From positions 2,775,971-2,839,970 of the forward strand of contig NW_024720711.1 of NCBI RefSeq assembly GCF_018991925.1: DNA of 64,000 nucleotides. The letters are read 5' to 3'. Positions 1-12,178 of this stretch are shown one piece after another; within the stretch, counting starts at the first letter, position 1; every line of letters starts with the position of its first letter. The notes beneath the pieces are model-generated. The model was not told the DNA's origin. It did no database searches and was given only the letters and a program-made list of their open reading frames with translations. The stretch comes from Homarus americanus. Lineage: Eukaryota; Arthropoda; Malacostraca; Decapoda; Nephropidae. Both the position numbers and the translations under genes were made by a program.

Positions 1-530
<530 letters not shown>

Positions 531-815
531 TGACCTCTCTTGATACAGTGTGACCTCTCTTGATACAGCCTGACCTGACCTGACTCGGCCTGTCTTAACT
601 AACACATGACCATGCCTAACCTGATCTGACTCGGCCTGTCTTAACTAACACTTGACCTAGCCTGACCTGAGCTGATTCAGCCTGTCCTAGCTAACACTTG
701 ACCTAGCCTGACCTGATCCGACTCGGCCTGTCTTAACTAACACTTGACCTAGCCTGACCTGATCCGACTCAGCCTGTCTTAACTAACACATGACCCAGCC
801 TGACCTCACCTGAGC
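531..815 (+). repeat. Minisatellite, 46-bp unit
   Basis: Roughly five copies of a 46-bp unit containing CTGTCTTAACTAACAC and TGACCTAGCCTGACC follow two 20-bp CTCTTGATACAG copies. Degenerate TGACC-rich DNA continues to about 1030. The array starts 17 bp after the exon A donor. It has no coding potential. Confidence 0.8.
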
Positions 816-1149
816 TCTCTCTACTCCACATGGCGCTGACTCACCCTCAATTTGACCTACACTTGACAATCTGCCCTCAATTGACCTAGTCTAGTACCCA
901 CCTGACCTGCCCTTGACACAGCCTGACAGATGACCTCTGACCCAGCTTAACCTATTCTGAGAACCACACCTGACCTTCCCTTGATCATCTATGACCCCGC
1001 CCACCATCACCTGACTTTTGACCTAATTTAATGACCTTGTCGGGGGTCATCTTGGGTCACTTCTGTTTAATTTATGATTTTTGTATGATGGAGTAAGAAT
1101 ATAATGTATATGTATAGTGTATAATACTGTATATGGCATGTGTCTATAG

Positions 1150-1434
1150 CCGTCTGGTCAAAACAAACCTCAACTTGGGCCTTGTTCTTGTCAAACCTAA
1201 CATTGAGACTTGCCTGTGATGGAGGTAGATAGGAAGGAACTGGTTCACAAATAGGGTGGTAGACGAGTGGAACAAGCTTAGCAACTTTGTAGGAAGTGAT
1301 GGGACGCTGGAAAGTTTTAAAAGGAGGCTAGATAGATTCATGGATGATAGAGAGTGGTTGTAACTCTCGACAGGAGCTGCCATGCATAGGCCAACCGGCC
1401 TATTGCAGACTCAATATTTTCTTATGTTCTTATG
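1150..1434 (+). mobile_element. CR1-type LINE, 5'-truncated 3' end
   Basis: An open stretch from about 1238 to 1363 encodes WFTNRVVDEWNKLSN followed by a region ending LDRFMDDREWL and TAA. This is the typical C-terminus of CR1-clade reverse transcriptase ORF2. About 55 bp of 3' UTR with CATAGGCCAACCGGCC follows. The copy ends in two perfect TTCTTATG octamers (1419-1434), the short tandem 3' end characteristic of CR1 elements. The upstream part has no intact frame. Confidence 0.75.
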
Positions 1435-2139
1435 GCAGATGAAATTTAATATGGACAAATGTAAAGTACTTAGTCTTGGAGATGTAAACAGAGAACCCAG
1501 AAACCAGATTAACAACGGTGTTATAGGGAAATGAGACTGTGAGAAAGATTTAGAGTAATGATAAGAAGGAATCTTAAACCAAGACAACAATGCTATTTGC
1601 TCGAAACAAGACTAACAAAGTAATTGGGATCATATAAAGGAGTGTTAGTTACAAGACTAGCGAGGATATCCTGAAACTATATCTTGCGCTTGTGAGACTT
1701 CACTTGGATTACGCAGTTCAGTTGTGGTCACCGTACTACAGAATGGATACAGAATCCCCAGAAAGAATTCGGAGGAGAATGACAAGACTAATCCCGGGCA
1801 TTAGGAATCTTGAGTACAGAGACAGATTAAAGCATCTTAATTTGCATTCCCTCGAGAGGCGTGGAGTGAGGGGCGATATGATCGAGGTGTATAAATGGAA
1901 GTCAGGGCTAAACAAAGGTGATATAACAAAGGTACTCAAACTATCCAACCAGGAGTGAACTCTTAACAATGGTTTTAAATCAGACAAACTTAGATTTAAG
2001 CGCGTCATTAACTCGAATACGCTGGATAGCTTCAAACATGGGTTGGATGGATATATGAGCGATAGGGGTTGAGCGTAAATGGGACTGCCCAGTTTGGGCC
2101 AATAGGCCCGCTGCAGTTTCCTCCATTCTTATGTTCTTA
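1435..2139 (+). pseudogene. CR1-type LINE reverse transcriptase fragment, degenerate
   Basis: The translation begins at WQMKFN (1433 onward). It includes LHLDYAVQLWSPYYR and a clear open block at 1692-1958 resembling the CR1 reverse-transcriptase C-terminal region (RGDMIEVYK). Frameshifts and stops interrupt the part before 1640. After the TGA at 1956-1958 comes a shortened tail with LDSFKHGLDGYMSDRG. The 3' end carries TTCTTATG (2126-2133) plus a partial second octamer. It lies immediately downstream of another CR1 end in the same orientation. It is dead as a gene. Confidence 0.8.
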
Positions 2140-2953
2140 ATTGATGATTCCGTATACTTTAAGACACGTATGTGTGTATTAATGCATAAGGAATAATACT
2201 TCAAGGTTAGCATATGTATAGTTGTATTCCTGTTGAGGAGTAAGTACATGTACACGAATGAATAAGCTCGTAATACACTGTACATGGTCTATGCATAAGT
2301 GTAGTGTATATCTCCATACATACCGTGCATTAAGTTTGTTAATATACGCAATAGTCTGCGTTAGTAGGGAATACCGTTGTGTATTATATTGCGTTGTATA
2401 TAATAATAATGACATAAAAAATAATGATAACTATTAGCGTAAGAACGTGTGGAAGTAATGAAGAACAATATACAGTTTTTACGAATTAGTTAGGAAAAGG
2501 AAAGAGGAGACAGAAAACGAATGCCACACACACACACACACACACACGATCACCTGTTAGTATTGGTACTCTCTCATATCATGTCTGCTGGACCATCCCT
2601 GTTCAGGATTATATTACGGCCACACAATGAAGAACGTCCCTCTCCCCTCCCATCCATTTTCAGTCCATTTTAGCCTCCCGGAAAGTGCTATTGAAAACAC
2701 GGGCCGACTCTACGTTTTAATTCATATTTAATTTTGCCCCTCATTCAGCTCCACCATTCAGGCCATAATTCCGCATTTTACCGGGAGGGGGTGGGGGGGA
2801 GGGGCAGGGGAGTGGAGAGGGAGAAGGCCATGACAGATTGGATTCTTGATGTGTTAAGGCACAATCCGAGTCGTACAGCGGCGTCTGTTTACATTAACTT
2901 GTCGTTTGTGTTTTGTTTTTAAATGGTTTAATGACTGATATTCCTAATAGAGT

Positions 2954-2956
<3 letters not shown>
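2140..2956. other. Intron sequence, mostly unique
   Basis: AT-rich unique sequence with a (CA)n tract at 2525-2547 and a G-rich run at 2788-2815 with four or more G-tracts, a potential quadruplex. No gene is seen. Confidence 0.6.

Positions 2957-3018
<62 letters not shown>
2957..3018. repeat. (GA)n microsatellite
   Basis: An uninterrupted GA dinucleotide tract of about 62 bp. Confidence 0.97.
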
Positions 3019-3020
<2 letters not shown>

Positions 3021-3167
3021 CTCCCCGAGTTGTGATAAGACTCCCTGGTTCACTAATCCCTACATTAAATACACGGACCAACCTACAACATCTGCACACT
3101 ACTAATCAAAAGCTCTTGTACTTGTAAGTGAAGAGTCCTTGATTAGTTTGATTATTTGTACGTGACG

Positions 3168-3214
3168 TAGTAGTAGTAATAGTAGTAGTAATAGTAGTAG
3201 TAATAGTAGTAGTA
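3168..3214. repeat. (TAG)n microsatellite
   Basis: Imperfect TAG trinucleotide repeat with periodic TAA interruptions. Confidence 0.9.
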
Positions 3215-3354
3215 TATCTTGAGAATGTATCAGTATAGTGGAGTGAGTGTATCTACTGCATGTGTGAGTGTTTAGCTGTGTTTGGTGATGCACTTGACTG
3301 GTTGACTGACGTGTAGCTGTACAGTCAACAGTTACATGGTGATAGTTGGACAAT

Positions 3355-3655
3355 GGATATCTCACCTCTCTTTCCCTCTCTACCTTCCCAATCATTCTCT
3401 CATCCTTCCGCCTGTTCCCCTCTTTTCTCTCTCACCATCTCACCTCTCTACCTTCCACCCCACTTTCCTTCCCACCCTTTCTCCCTCTCCTGTTTCCCAC
3501 CTACCTCTCTCTTTCCTCTTTCTCCCTTCCTACCCTCCCCTCTCTCACCACCTTCACCTCCCTCTCTCCCACCCTAGCTCCCTCTCTCTCCCCTCTCCCC
3601 TTCCCTTCCCCCCTCTCCCCTCTCCCCTCTCCCCTCTCGCCACCCACCTCATCTG
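3355..3655. repeat. Pyrimidine tract
   Basis: A 300-bp run that is almost entirely C and T on the + strand, ending in TCTCCCC repeats. Overlapping Ser/Pro/Leu open frames here are composition artefacts. Confidence 0.8.
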
Positions 3656-3750
3656 GTAGAGGGTAACAAGATACATTGTACGGGACTCCCCATAATGCGA
3701 CCACCTGCCACGCCGACCATACTGCCCCGCCCCTCTGTCTTGCCCCGCCC

Positions 3751-3799
3751 CATACATACATACATACATACATACATACATACATACATACATACATAC
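3751..3799. repeat. (CATA)n microsatellite
   Basis: Twelve tandem tetranucleotide units, followed by GATA-rich sequence to about 3910. Confidence 0.95.
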
Positions 3800-3980
3800 T
3801 ATGAAATTGAGATATAGACAGATACGAGTAAATAGATACGAGTAGAAATATATACAGTAGATATAGATAGATTGATAGATTGTTTGGCAGATAGATAGAC
3901 ACAGATAGATAATTAATATGTAAAATAATCTTACAGTATTACATTAGTTTACCATTGAACAGGCAGTACAGGTCTATAAA

Positions 3981-4013
3981 CCTAACCTAACCTAACCTAA
4001 CCTAACCTAACCT
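3981..4013 (-). repeat. Interstitial (CCTAA)n telomere-type tract
   Basis: Six perfect CCTAA units, the complement of the arthropod telomere repeat TTAGG. It is embedded in an intron and so is not a chromosome end. Confidence 0.9.
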
Positions 4014-4544
4014 CGTGATATACATTTAATTTCCTATATCTATCAGGTTCCCTACGAATAGACAAATGCAATAAAAGAAGGACATGAGATAAATCTAGAT
4101 AATAAGGAGAAATAATAAGTGGGTCCGGTCGCTTACGAATGAGGGAAGAGGCGATGGAGAAGAGTATTGGTGTTGGAAGTGTTTTGGAAGTAATTGTGGG
4201 GAAGAAATATTTGGATAAAGAAGGAAGAGGGATAATTCACGATAAACGATGAGTAGGAATAACACGCGATAAACGAGTAATAATTGAAGATGATGATGAT
4301 GATAGTGAGTATGAGAGAAGACTTAAATAGGTAAGGTGTAGTTAAGGTAAATAATGAAGAGGATTAACACGCGATAAACGAAGGAAGAATAAGAAAATAC
4401 AATAAACAGAAGAGAAGAAGAATGAGGTAAGAGTTAGGTAAGTAAAGAGGTTCATTAAGGTAACGTGTACAGGTAGGTTAGGTAAGGTAAGGTAAGGTAG
4501 GTACTAGGTGGGCACACTGTCACGTTAAGTATTACGACAATGGT
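4014..4544. other. A/G-rich intron sequence
   Basis: No gene is seen. The motif ACGCGATAAACGA or a close variant occurs three times (about 4238, 4263 and 4368). A short GGTAAGGTAAGG run at 4469-4503 resembles degenerate TTAGG repeat. Confidence 0.5.
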
Positions 4545-4860
4545 TGGTTCATACACCCCCTCTCCCCTCTCCACACCTCCCCTCTCCCCATCACCCTCTC
4601 CCCTCTCTCCTCACTTTTTCCCCTCTCCTCCATCCTCTCCCCTTCCTTCACCCTTCCCCCCCTCATTCTCCTTCACCTCTTCCCCCACACCTCTCCCCCC
4701 CTTCACCCTTCCCCCACACCTCTCCCCCTTCCTTCACCCTTTTCTCCACACCTCTCCTTCCTTCACCTTCGCCCACACCTCTTCCCCCTCCCCCCCTTCT
4801 CTTACTCCTCTCCTCAACCCTTCCACATTAGACCCCCTCCCCCTTTCCCCTCCCATTATT
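4545..4860. repeat. Pyrimidine tract with CACCTCTCCCC repeats
   Basis: About 315 bp of C/T-rich sequence, partly built from imperfect 25-30 bp units containing CACCTCTCCCCC and CCTTCACCCTT. It is non-coding. Confidence 0.75.
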
Positions 4861-4959
4861 ACAGTGACACCCGCAATGGCACTAAAGTTCCCCCCATCAC
4901 CTGTTAATAGAGGGTAATAGAGAGCTCCATTAGTGCCACCACGTGACCGGTCCACCCAT

Positions 4960-5340
4960 TAGAATTTGCGTAAAATGCGTAAATGTGTATACTTAACGAA
5001 ATCAAGTCTACAGCTGCGAATATAAATCACCTCGAAATTACCATCTAATTTACGAAAATATAAGGTAATTTATATATCCAAATTATCCAGTTGTGTAATT
5101 TATATATAGGAAATTACCCTCTTAATGTGTATAAATGTGTATGATTTATATATGTATAGTTGAATATATGGTAATTTTTCCCCGTATACGATCGAGTTTC
5201 AAGAGGCGAATGTTTGTTTTCCCACGTTATTTTATCATAGGATGGCCAAGGCGATCGATATATGGTGAAATAATAATAATAATAACACTACTTAGAGGCG
5301 CAGACCATCCTGGGAATATTTAATGTTTGTTTACAGGAAG
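4960..5340. other. Non-repetitive AT-rich intron island
   Basis: Unique sequence with a small (AAT)n tract at 5270-5285 and a TGTTTGTTTAC motif (5324-5334) that fits a forkhead site. It is a candidate regulatory island by virtue of being repeat-free. No coding signal is seen. Confidence 0.3.
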
Positions 5341-5789
5341 GAGAGACAGATGTGTGATGATGTCATTATAGAGACATAGAGAATAATGTAATAAATAAGA
5401 GAGAGAAGAGCTAAGCATGGAGGAGAATACGTAAGGATGGTGATAAATAAGGGAATAACAATAAGGCGGAATAAATAAGAGGGAATAGACACGAATTATT
5501 AACGATGATGACATGAAAATCGGGGAATAATAGGGAAATGGGATGAATAATTAAGAGAAGTAATAGGAAGATTTGAGGAAAATTTTGAGAATAACATTAA
5601 TAGATAGAGAAGTAGTGGTTAATAACGATGTACAGTCTCGTTCAAGATTCTTCAGCTGGCAACTCTAAGGCCTTTTGTTTACTATAGTACGTAGTAAAAA
5701 TTATGAATGACTGTAAAAGGTTATCGGTGATTGGTTACTTAGTTCCCTGTTGCTTAATTAATGATGGGCGTTGTTGTTTCGTATGAACT
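5341..5789. other. A/G-rich intron sequence
   Basis: Purine-biased DNA with many AATAA and GAGA words. No gene or clear repeat was recognised. Confidence 0.5.
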
Positions 5790-6080
5790 GGGGAAGGAGG
5801 AAGGGAAGGGTAGAAGGAGGAGGGAAATGGAGGAGGGGGTGGATGAGGAGGATGGGAAAGGGTGGAAGATGAGGAGGGGAAAGGGTGAAGGAGGAGGGAA
5901 ATGGAGGAGGGGGTGGATGAGGAGGATGGGAAAGGGTGGAAGATGAGGAGGGGAAAGGGTGGAAGATGAGGAGGGGAAAGGGTGGAAGATGAGGAGGGAA
6001 GGGAGGTCAAAGAGAAGGGAAGAAAGGAAGAAGAGGAAGAGGAGGAGGAGAGAGGAGGTGAGGAGGAAGAAGAAGACAAC
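5790..6080. repeat. Purine-rich repeat (GGAGG/GGAAAGGGTGGAAGATGAGG)
   Basis: A segment of about 73 bp is duplicated (5818 onward and 5891 onward). It is followed by short 24-bp copies of GGAAAGGGTGGAAGATGAGG. The Lys/Arg/Glu-rich open frames are artefacts. Confidence 0.8.
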
Positions 6081-6219
6081 ATGGTTGCAGATCTCTAAAG
6101 GGAAAAAAACAAGACAAAAACATTCTCACGGGGGGGGGACTTTTTAATGCCGATTATGAAGACTTGCCTCACTGCTTCGGTCGGTGGTTCTGTTCATTCG
6201 TTCGACTTTGAACTATTGA

Positions 6220-6350
6220 AGCTTCTAAACCAACGAATCCGAACCGTCGAATCTGAATCAACGAATATGAACCATCGAATGTGAATCAACGAATATGAAC
6301 CAACGCATCTGAACCATCGAATCTGGATCAACGAATCTGAACCACTTGAC
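6220..6350. repeat. Minisatellite, about 15-bp unit
   Basis: Alternating GAACCATCGAATCT and GAATCAACGAATAT units repeat about eight times with substitutions. The sequence from 6351 to 6660 is unique AT-rich intron without genes. Confidence 0.75.
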
Positions 6351-6667
6351 GAATCATATAAATTATGTTATTTGGAAATGAATCTCTAATTTTGGCATCT
6401 ATGTAACACGAATCTTTATTGTTCGACTCCATGCTGCAATTCCCCAGTGGGTAATAAAGCCATTTTTTTTCTCCCGTAACTAGAAGCTACACAATACACT
6501 CAATTAAGGTAAAGTCTCAGTAACATATCGACTCCATTATTTCCCACCAATTTGATATCGTAGCTTAACTGTCAAACTATTAAGAAACTGTTTCATGTCA
6601 GCTAATTAACAGGATCATTTTGGGTCACCTGAACATTTTCCCCCGCCACCCTGACGCTACCTGGGAC

Positions 6668-6872
6668 GGGATAGGTTAGGTTAGGTCATGTTATGTTAGA
6701 TTGGCATTCGTGTCAGTTAGGTCATGTTAGTTTAGGTTAGGTTAGTTTAGGTTAGGGCAGCTAAGGTTAGTTTAGGTCATGTTATGTTAGGTTCTGTTAG
6801 GTCGCATTAAGTTAGGTCAGGCTAAGTCATGTTAGGTTAGGTTAGGTCACATTAGGTTAGGTTATGTTAGGA
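6668..6872 (+). repeat. Degenerate TTAGG telomere-type block
   Basis: GGTTAGG, GGTCATGTTA and GGTTAGTTTA words fill 200 bp, consistent with a decayed interstitial (TTAGG)n tract. Confidence 0.75.
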
Positions 6873-7039
6873 ATTTGACGTACGCACCTCTGAGAGTCTT
6901 AAGCCTTTGAGGTGGTGGTCAGGTTGTCTTGGTGTACGTTTGTGTGTCCATTTGTGGTGGTGGTGAGGAGGAGGAGGGGGGCCGCAATAATAATTAGCTT
7001 AGGTCGGATCTCAACAAGGGTTAATCTGAGGGTGTCTGT

Positions 7040-7210
7040 ATCTCTCTCTCTCTCTCTCTCAAGTCCATATTCTTACCTGGATCTTGGCCGACAGGTACGG
7101 GTGGAATCATAGACACACCACAGGTACTAATAGACAAACAGGTACAGGTTTAGGTAAAATTACAGGTACAGGTACTTAGACAATACAGGTGCAGGAACAA
7201 TTACAGGTAT
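7040..7210. repeat. (CT)n tract and ACAGGTAC-rich repeat
   Basis: A (CT)n tract (7040-7060) precedes irregular ACAGGTAC/GGTACAGG copies at 7091-7210. No coding signal is seen. Confidence 0.6.
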
Positions 7211-7274
7211 TGGTGGTAGTGATGATGGTGGTCGTACACGTGTCCTCAAAAGCCCTCTCCACACACGTTCTGGG

Positions 7275-8270
7275 GGCGACGCTATGGAGGGTTGGGAGGG
7301 AGGGGTGGCGGGAGGGAAATATGGAGGGATGGAGGGCAAAAGGAAGGGTGTAGGAAACGACAGAAGGAGGGGGAAGTAGATGGAGGGGAGGGAAAGAAAA
7401 AGAAGAGAGGGAGGGTAGAAGGGAGGGAGAGAGGGTAGGTAGAGAGGGAGGAAGAGAGGGTAGTAGGGAGGGTGTTAGGGTAGGGTAGGGAGGGAGGGAG
7501 GTTAATCCAGGGTGGGCGACAGAATGTGGCCCATATGTGGTGTAATACTACCATTTAGGAGCGACACCTGCTATACTACTGCTACTACTACTGCTACCCC
7601 CTCAGGCTGGTCATCTCCCCTCACCACCCCTCTTATTCTCTCCCCTCCCCTCTTTTTCACCTTAATCTATCATCTCTCCTCCCCCTCCTTGTTCTGTCAT
7701 CTCTCTTTCCCCCTTATTCTCTCTCTGTCATCTCCCTTTCGTCTTACTCGATCCCTTCCCTCTTCTTCCTCTTCCCCTCCTTTCTCTTCCTTCTGCTTCC
7801 CCTTAATCTCTCATCTCTCCTCCCTTTCTCCCTTGTCCTCTTCTCCCCCTTTTGTCTATTCATCTTACTCTCCCTTCTTCCCGTTATTCTTTCCCTATCC
7901 TTCCCTCTCACTCTCTTACTCCCCCTTCTCCACCCCCTCCCCTTCCCCTACTCCACCCTATCCCTCCCCTCACCCTTCCCTACATCTCCCTCTCCCTTTC
8001 TCCTTCCCCTCGTGCACATCCCATTAGTGTTCCTGCCCGGGGGAGGGGAGAGAACAGGGGGTGAGAGGAGGGAGAGTAAAGGGAGATGTAAGGGAGCCTG
8101 AAGGGTGTGGACAAGGAGCCTCACCCTCTCCCCCTACTTTCCCCTTCTCCATTTCAACCACCTCCTTCTCCATTTCCACCTTCCCCCCTTTCTCTACCCT
8201 TCTCCCCCTCCTCTTTTCTCTCCACCTCCTCCCCATTTCTTTCTCCTCATCCTCACCCCTTCCCTCGTGC
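7275..8270. repeat. Alternating purine (7275-7515) and pyrimidine (7600-8035, 8110-8270) tracts
   Basis: Long blocks with strong strand asymmetry: GGGAGG-rich first, then CTCCC-rich. The opposite-sense blocks could pair with each other as imperfect inverted repeats. All open frames here are low-complexity shadows. Confidence 0.75.
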
Positions 8271-8345
8271 TCTTGTAGGGAAGGGGAAAGGGGGGGGGGG
8301 TGCTTGTATGTCAGTGAGGAAGGGAAAGGGATGATGGGTGAGAGG

Positions 8346-8526
8346 AATGGTGATGGGGTAGCCAATATTATGGTGTATGGTGATGGGGGCAGCCAATATA
8401 GTGATGGAATGAGTGTATAGTGATGGGGGTGTAGGGTGAGGGATGGGTGAGTACTGGTGATGGGTGATAGTAAAGGTTAATAGGTGGAGCTCGTAATAGG
8501 CAATAGTCACCCATTAATCAGAGACC

Positions 8527-8571
<45 letters not shown>
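8346..8571. repeat. Short GTGATGGGG repeats and (CA)n microsatellite
   Basis: Two 30-bp copies contain TGGTGATGGGG and AGCCAATAT (8346-8410). Degenerate GTGATGG copies follow, then a (CA)n tract at 8527-8571. Confidence 0.8.
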
Positions 8572-8572
<1 letters not shown>

Positions 8573-8719
8573 AGGACTAACATACGGACACGAGAGGGCC
8601 ACAAAAGGTTGCACACGCTGGACATGAATGAGCCCCCAGCACTATACAAACACTATACATACGGTCCCAGACAAGTGGCTCCGTACCGGCCCTCTTGTAT
8701 AATCTGCACAATAGTTGGT

Positions 8720-8835
8720 GGGACGGTGAGGTTAGGTTGGGGTGATGTGGGTTAGGTTAGGTTACGGTGAGGTGGGTTAGGTTACGTTGGGGTGGGTTGT
8801 GGTGGGTTAGGTTGGTTAGGTTAAGTTTGGTTGGT
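8720..8835 (+). repeat. Degenerate GGGTTAGGTT telomere-type block
   Basis: GGTTAGGTT words are mixed with GGGGTGGG over 115 bp. It is another interstitial TTAGG-related tract. Confidence 0.7.
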
Positions 8836-8909
8836 TACACAGAGAGAAGGTCAATATACCAACACTCGAACTAAGTTTTGGCTATCTTGAACCAACGTGA
8901 GAAATATCG

Positions 8910-9068
8910 TGTGGTGAGTACTGGTGTTGGTGGTGAGTAGTGGTGTTGGTGGTGTTGGTGGTGAGTAGTGGTGTTGGTGGTGTTGGTGGTGAGTAGTGGT
9001 GTTGGTGGTGAGTGGTGCTGTTGGTGGTGAGTGGTGGTGAGTAGTGGTGTTGGTGGAGAGTAGTGGTG
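8910..9068. repeat. GTGGTGAGTAGTGGTGTTG minisatellite
   Basis: Units of 12-24 bp built from GTGGTGAGTA and GTGGTGTTG repeat for about 160 bp. Confidence 0.85.
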
Positions 9069-9169
9069 GACTTTTAATTTTGTTTACAGTACAGTAATCC
9101 TGTCTGTCTGTCACACCTAACTACTAATATTTAGAGAGGATATTGTACAAAGATGGTGAGAGTATTGGT

Positions 9170-9530
9170 TCTTTCTTCCTTCTTCTTCGTCTTCGTCTTT
9201 TTCTTCTTCCTTCTTCCTTCATCCTTCTTTCTTTTTTCTTTTTTCTTTTTTCTTCCCTGTCTTTATCCTCTTCTTACTCCTCCTCCTAATAAGGCTAAAA
9301 TATTGGTCATGAAATAATAAAAACTGCAGAGGTGGCTGGGCTGGTTGGATGAGCGAGAGAGTGGGTGTTTGGAGGGACGGACGGGTGGATGAGTGGATGG
9401 GTGGACGAACGAACGTAGGGGTGTTTGGGCGTGTGGACGGTCAGGTGTTTGGATGGATGGATAGATGGACGAACAGACGGGCGGGTGGGCGGGTGTTTGG
9501 TAGGTGGGCGAGCGATCGAGAGCGAGAAGT
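9170..9530. repeat. Low-complexity CTT tract and GGATGGACG repeats
   Basis: A T/C-rich block (9170-9270) is followed at 9345-9520 by degenerate GGACGGGTGGATGA and GGATGGACGAACG units. No gene is seen. Confidence 0.7.
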
Positions 9531-9648
9531 AATTTAACACACAACAAAAGGTCTTGGACGAAACGCCTTCACCGCCGCCCTACAGAGTCAACATAAGCAG
9601 AAGGACTATCTTTACATATCAAATTAATCAATTCGCTAAAAGAGAACG

Positions 9649-9723
9649 ATAGAGAGAGAGAGAGTTGAGTGAGTGAGGGAGAGGGGGGACACTAACTGAT
9701 TGAACACATCGCCTGGAGCAAAA

Positions 9724-9785
<62 letters not shown>

Positions 9786-10140
9786 AAAGACGAGGACTAG
9801 AGAGAGTGGAGTTTGATAGGAACGAGAAGGATGGGAATGAGGAAGAGTGGAGGAATAAAGAAGGGGAGGAAGAGGAAGAGAAATAAACAGAGAGATGAGG
9901 AGGGGAAGGTAGAGAAAAGAAAGAAAGGTAAGGGGATTAGCCAAGATAAAAGATGAATATAGAAAGGATAAGATGATAAAAAAAGAGGGAGTGAGATTTG
10001 CTAAGAGAATCAAAAGCGAATGAAGTGAAAAGGAAGAAAGAGAGAGAGACAGGAGGAGGAAGGGGAATAAGGGAACAGAGAGAAGGAAGAAAAATACACG
10101 ACGAACAAAGGGAAGAAGATAAAAGAAAGAAGACCAGGAG
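9649..10140. repeat. (GA)n tract and purine-rich flank
   Basis: The (GA)n tract is perfect at 9727-9779, with a short one at 9649-9664. AG-rich sequence with GGAAGA words continues to about 10140. Confidence 0.85.
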
Positions 10141-10216
10141 ATATTAAGACATAATACCCCAACGTAACAAAGATAGTGAGTAATGGTAAAAATGGATTAT
10201 CACTTTATACACTGAG

Positions 10217-11950
10217 GTGCCCCACTCTACCATTAGTGCCACTCGACCATTAGTGCCACTCGACCATTAGTGCCGCTCGACCATTAGTGCCACTCCACCA
10301 TTAGTGCCACTCCACCATTAGTGCCACTCCACCATCAGTGCACTACCATTAGTGCCGCTCTACCATGGTGCCACTCGACCATTGTGCCACTCGACCATGT
10401 GCCACTCGACCATTAGTGCCGCTCTACCATAGTGCCACTCGACCATTAGTGCCAGTGCCATGGTACCAGTACCATTAGTGCCACTACCATTAGTGCCGCT
10501 CTACCATTGGTGCCACACTACCATTAGGTGCCACACCACATTAGTGCCAGTGTACCATTAGTGCCGGTATGCCATTAGTACCAGTACCAATAGTGCCACT
10601 ACCATTAGTGCCGCTCTACCATTGGTGCCACTCGACCATTAGTAGTGTACCGTGGTACCAGTACCATTAGTGCCACTACCATTAGTGCCGCCTCTACCAT
10701 GGTGCCACACTACCATGATGCCACACTACCATTAGTGCCAGTGTACCATTGTGTCAGTGTACCATTAGTACCAGTACCAATGGTGCCACTACCATTAGTG
10801 CCGCTGTGCCATTAGTGCCACTACCATTAGTGCCGCTCTACCATTAGTGCCACTACCGTGGTGCCAGTGTGCCATTGTACCATTGTGCCACTACCATTAG
10901 TGCCGCTCTACCATTGTGCCGCTCTGCGTGGTGCCACACCATTAGTGCCACTACCATGGTGCAGTGTACCATTAGTACGGTACCAATAGTGCCACTACCA
11001 TGGTGCCGCTCTACCATAGTGCTTACCATTAGTTGCCACACTACCATTAGTGCCACACTACCTATTAGCCAGTGTGCCGGTAGTACCAGTACCAGTGCCA
11101 CTACCATTGTGCCGCTGTACCATTAGTGCCACTACCATTAGTGCCGCTCTACCATTGGTGCCAGTGTAACATTAGTACCATTAGTGCCACTACCATTAGT
11201 GCCGCTCTACCATTAGTGCCACTACCATTAGTGCCAGTGTACCATTAGTACCATTGGTGCCACTACCATTGTGCCGCCTCTACCGTAGTACCAGTACCAA
11301 TAGTTGCCGCTCTACCAGTAGTGCCTACCATTGTGCCAGTGTACCATTAGTACCAACATGCCACTACCATTAGTGCCGCTCTACCATTAGTGCCACTACC
11401 ATGGTGCCGCTCTACCATAGTGCCTACCATTAGTGCCAGTGTACCATTAGTGCCACTACCATTAGTGCCGCTGTACCGTTGTGCCACTACCATTAGTGCC
11501 GCTCTACCAGTAGTGCCACTACCATTAGTGCCAGTGTACCATTAGTACCATTAATGCCCTACCATTAGTGCCGCTCTACCATTAGTGCCGCTCTACCATT
11601 AGTTCACTACCATAGTGCCAATGTACCATTAATACCATGGTGCCACCATTAGTGCCGCTGTACCATTAGTGCCACTACCATGGTGCCAGTGTGCCATTAG
11701 TACCATTAGTGCCTACCATGGTGCCGCTCTACCATTAGTGCCAGTACCAATAGTGCCGCTCTACCAGTAGTGCCACTACCATGATGCCAGTGTACCATTA
11801 GTACCATTAGTGCCACTACCATTAGTGCCGCTCTACCATTAGTGCTTTTACCATTAGTGCCGCTCTACCATTAGTGCCAGCTGTACCATTAGTGCCAGTG
11901 TACCATTAGTACCATTAGTGCCATTACCATTAGTGCCGCTCTACCATTAT
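10217..11950. repeat. 1.7-kb minisatellite, 15-17 bp unit (ACCATTAGTGCCGCTCT)
   Basis: The array alternates ACCATTAGTGCCACT and ACCATTAGTGCCGCTCT, giving a higher-order period of about 32 bp. On the order of 100 units are present. Small deletions such as lost ATTA are frequent in the middle. Neither strand carries a meaningful protein. Confidence 0.95.
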
Positions 11951-12122
11951 TAACGTACTGTGTAATAGAAAAGTTTTGACGCCATATAGTTTAAACATTT
12001 TTTTCTGAAGATATCACAGAAAATTATATATAGTTTTCAATTTTTATTCACTTTTAATTACCTAAGATTTATTTACATTTAACCAAAATGAATAAGTTAA
12101 AAACCAAATGAATATAAAATGC

Positions 12123-12178
<56 letters not shown>

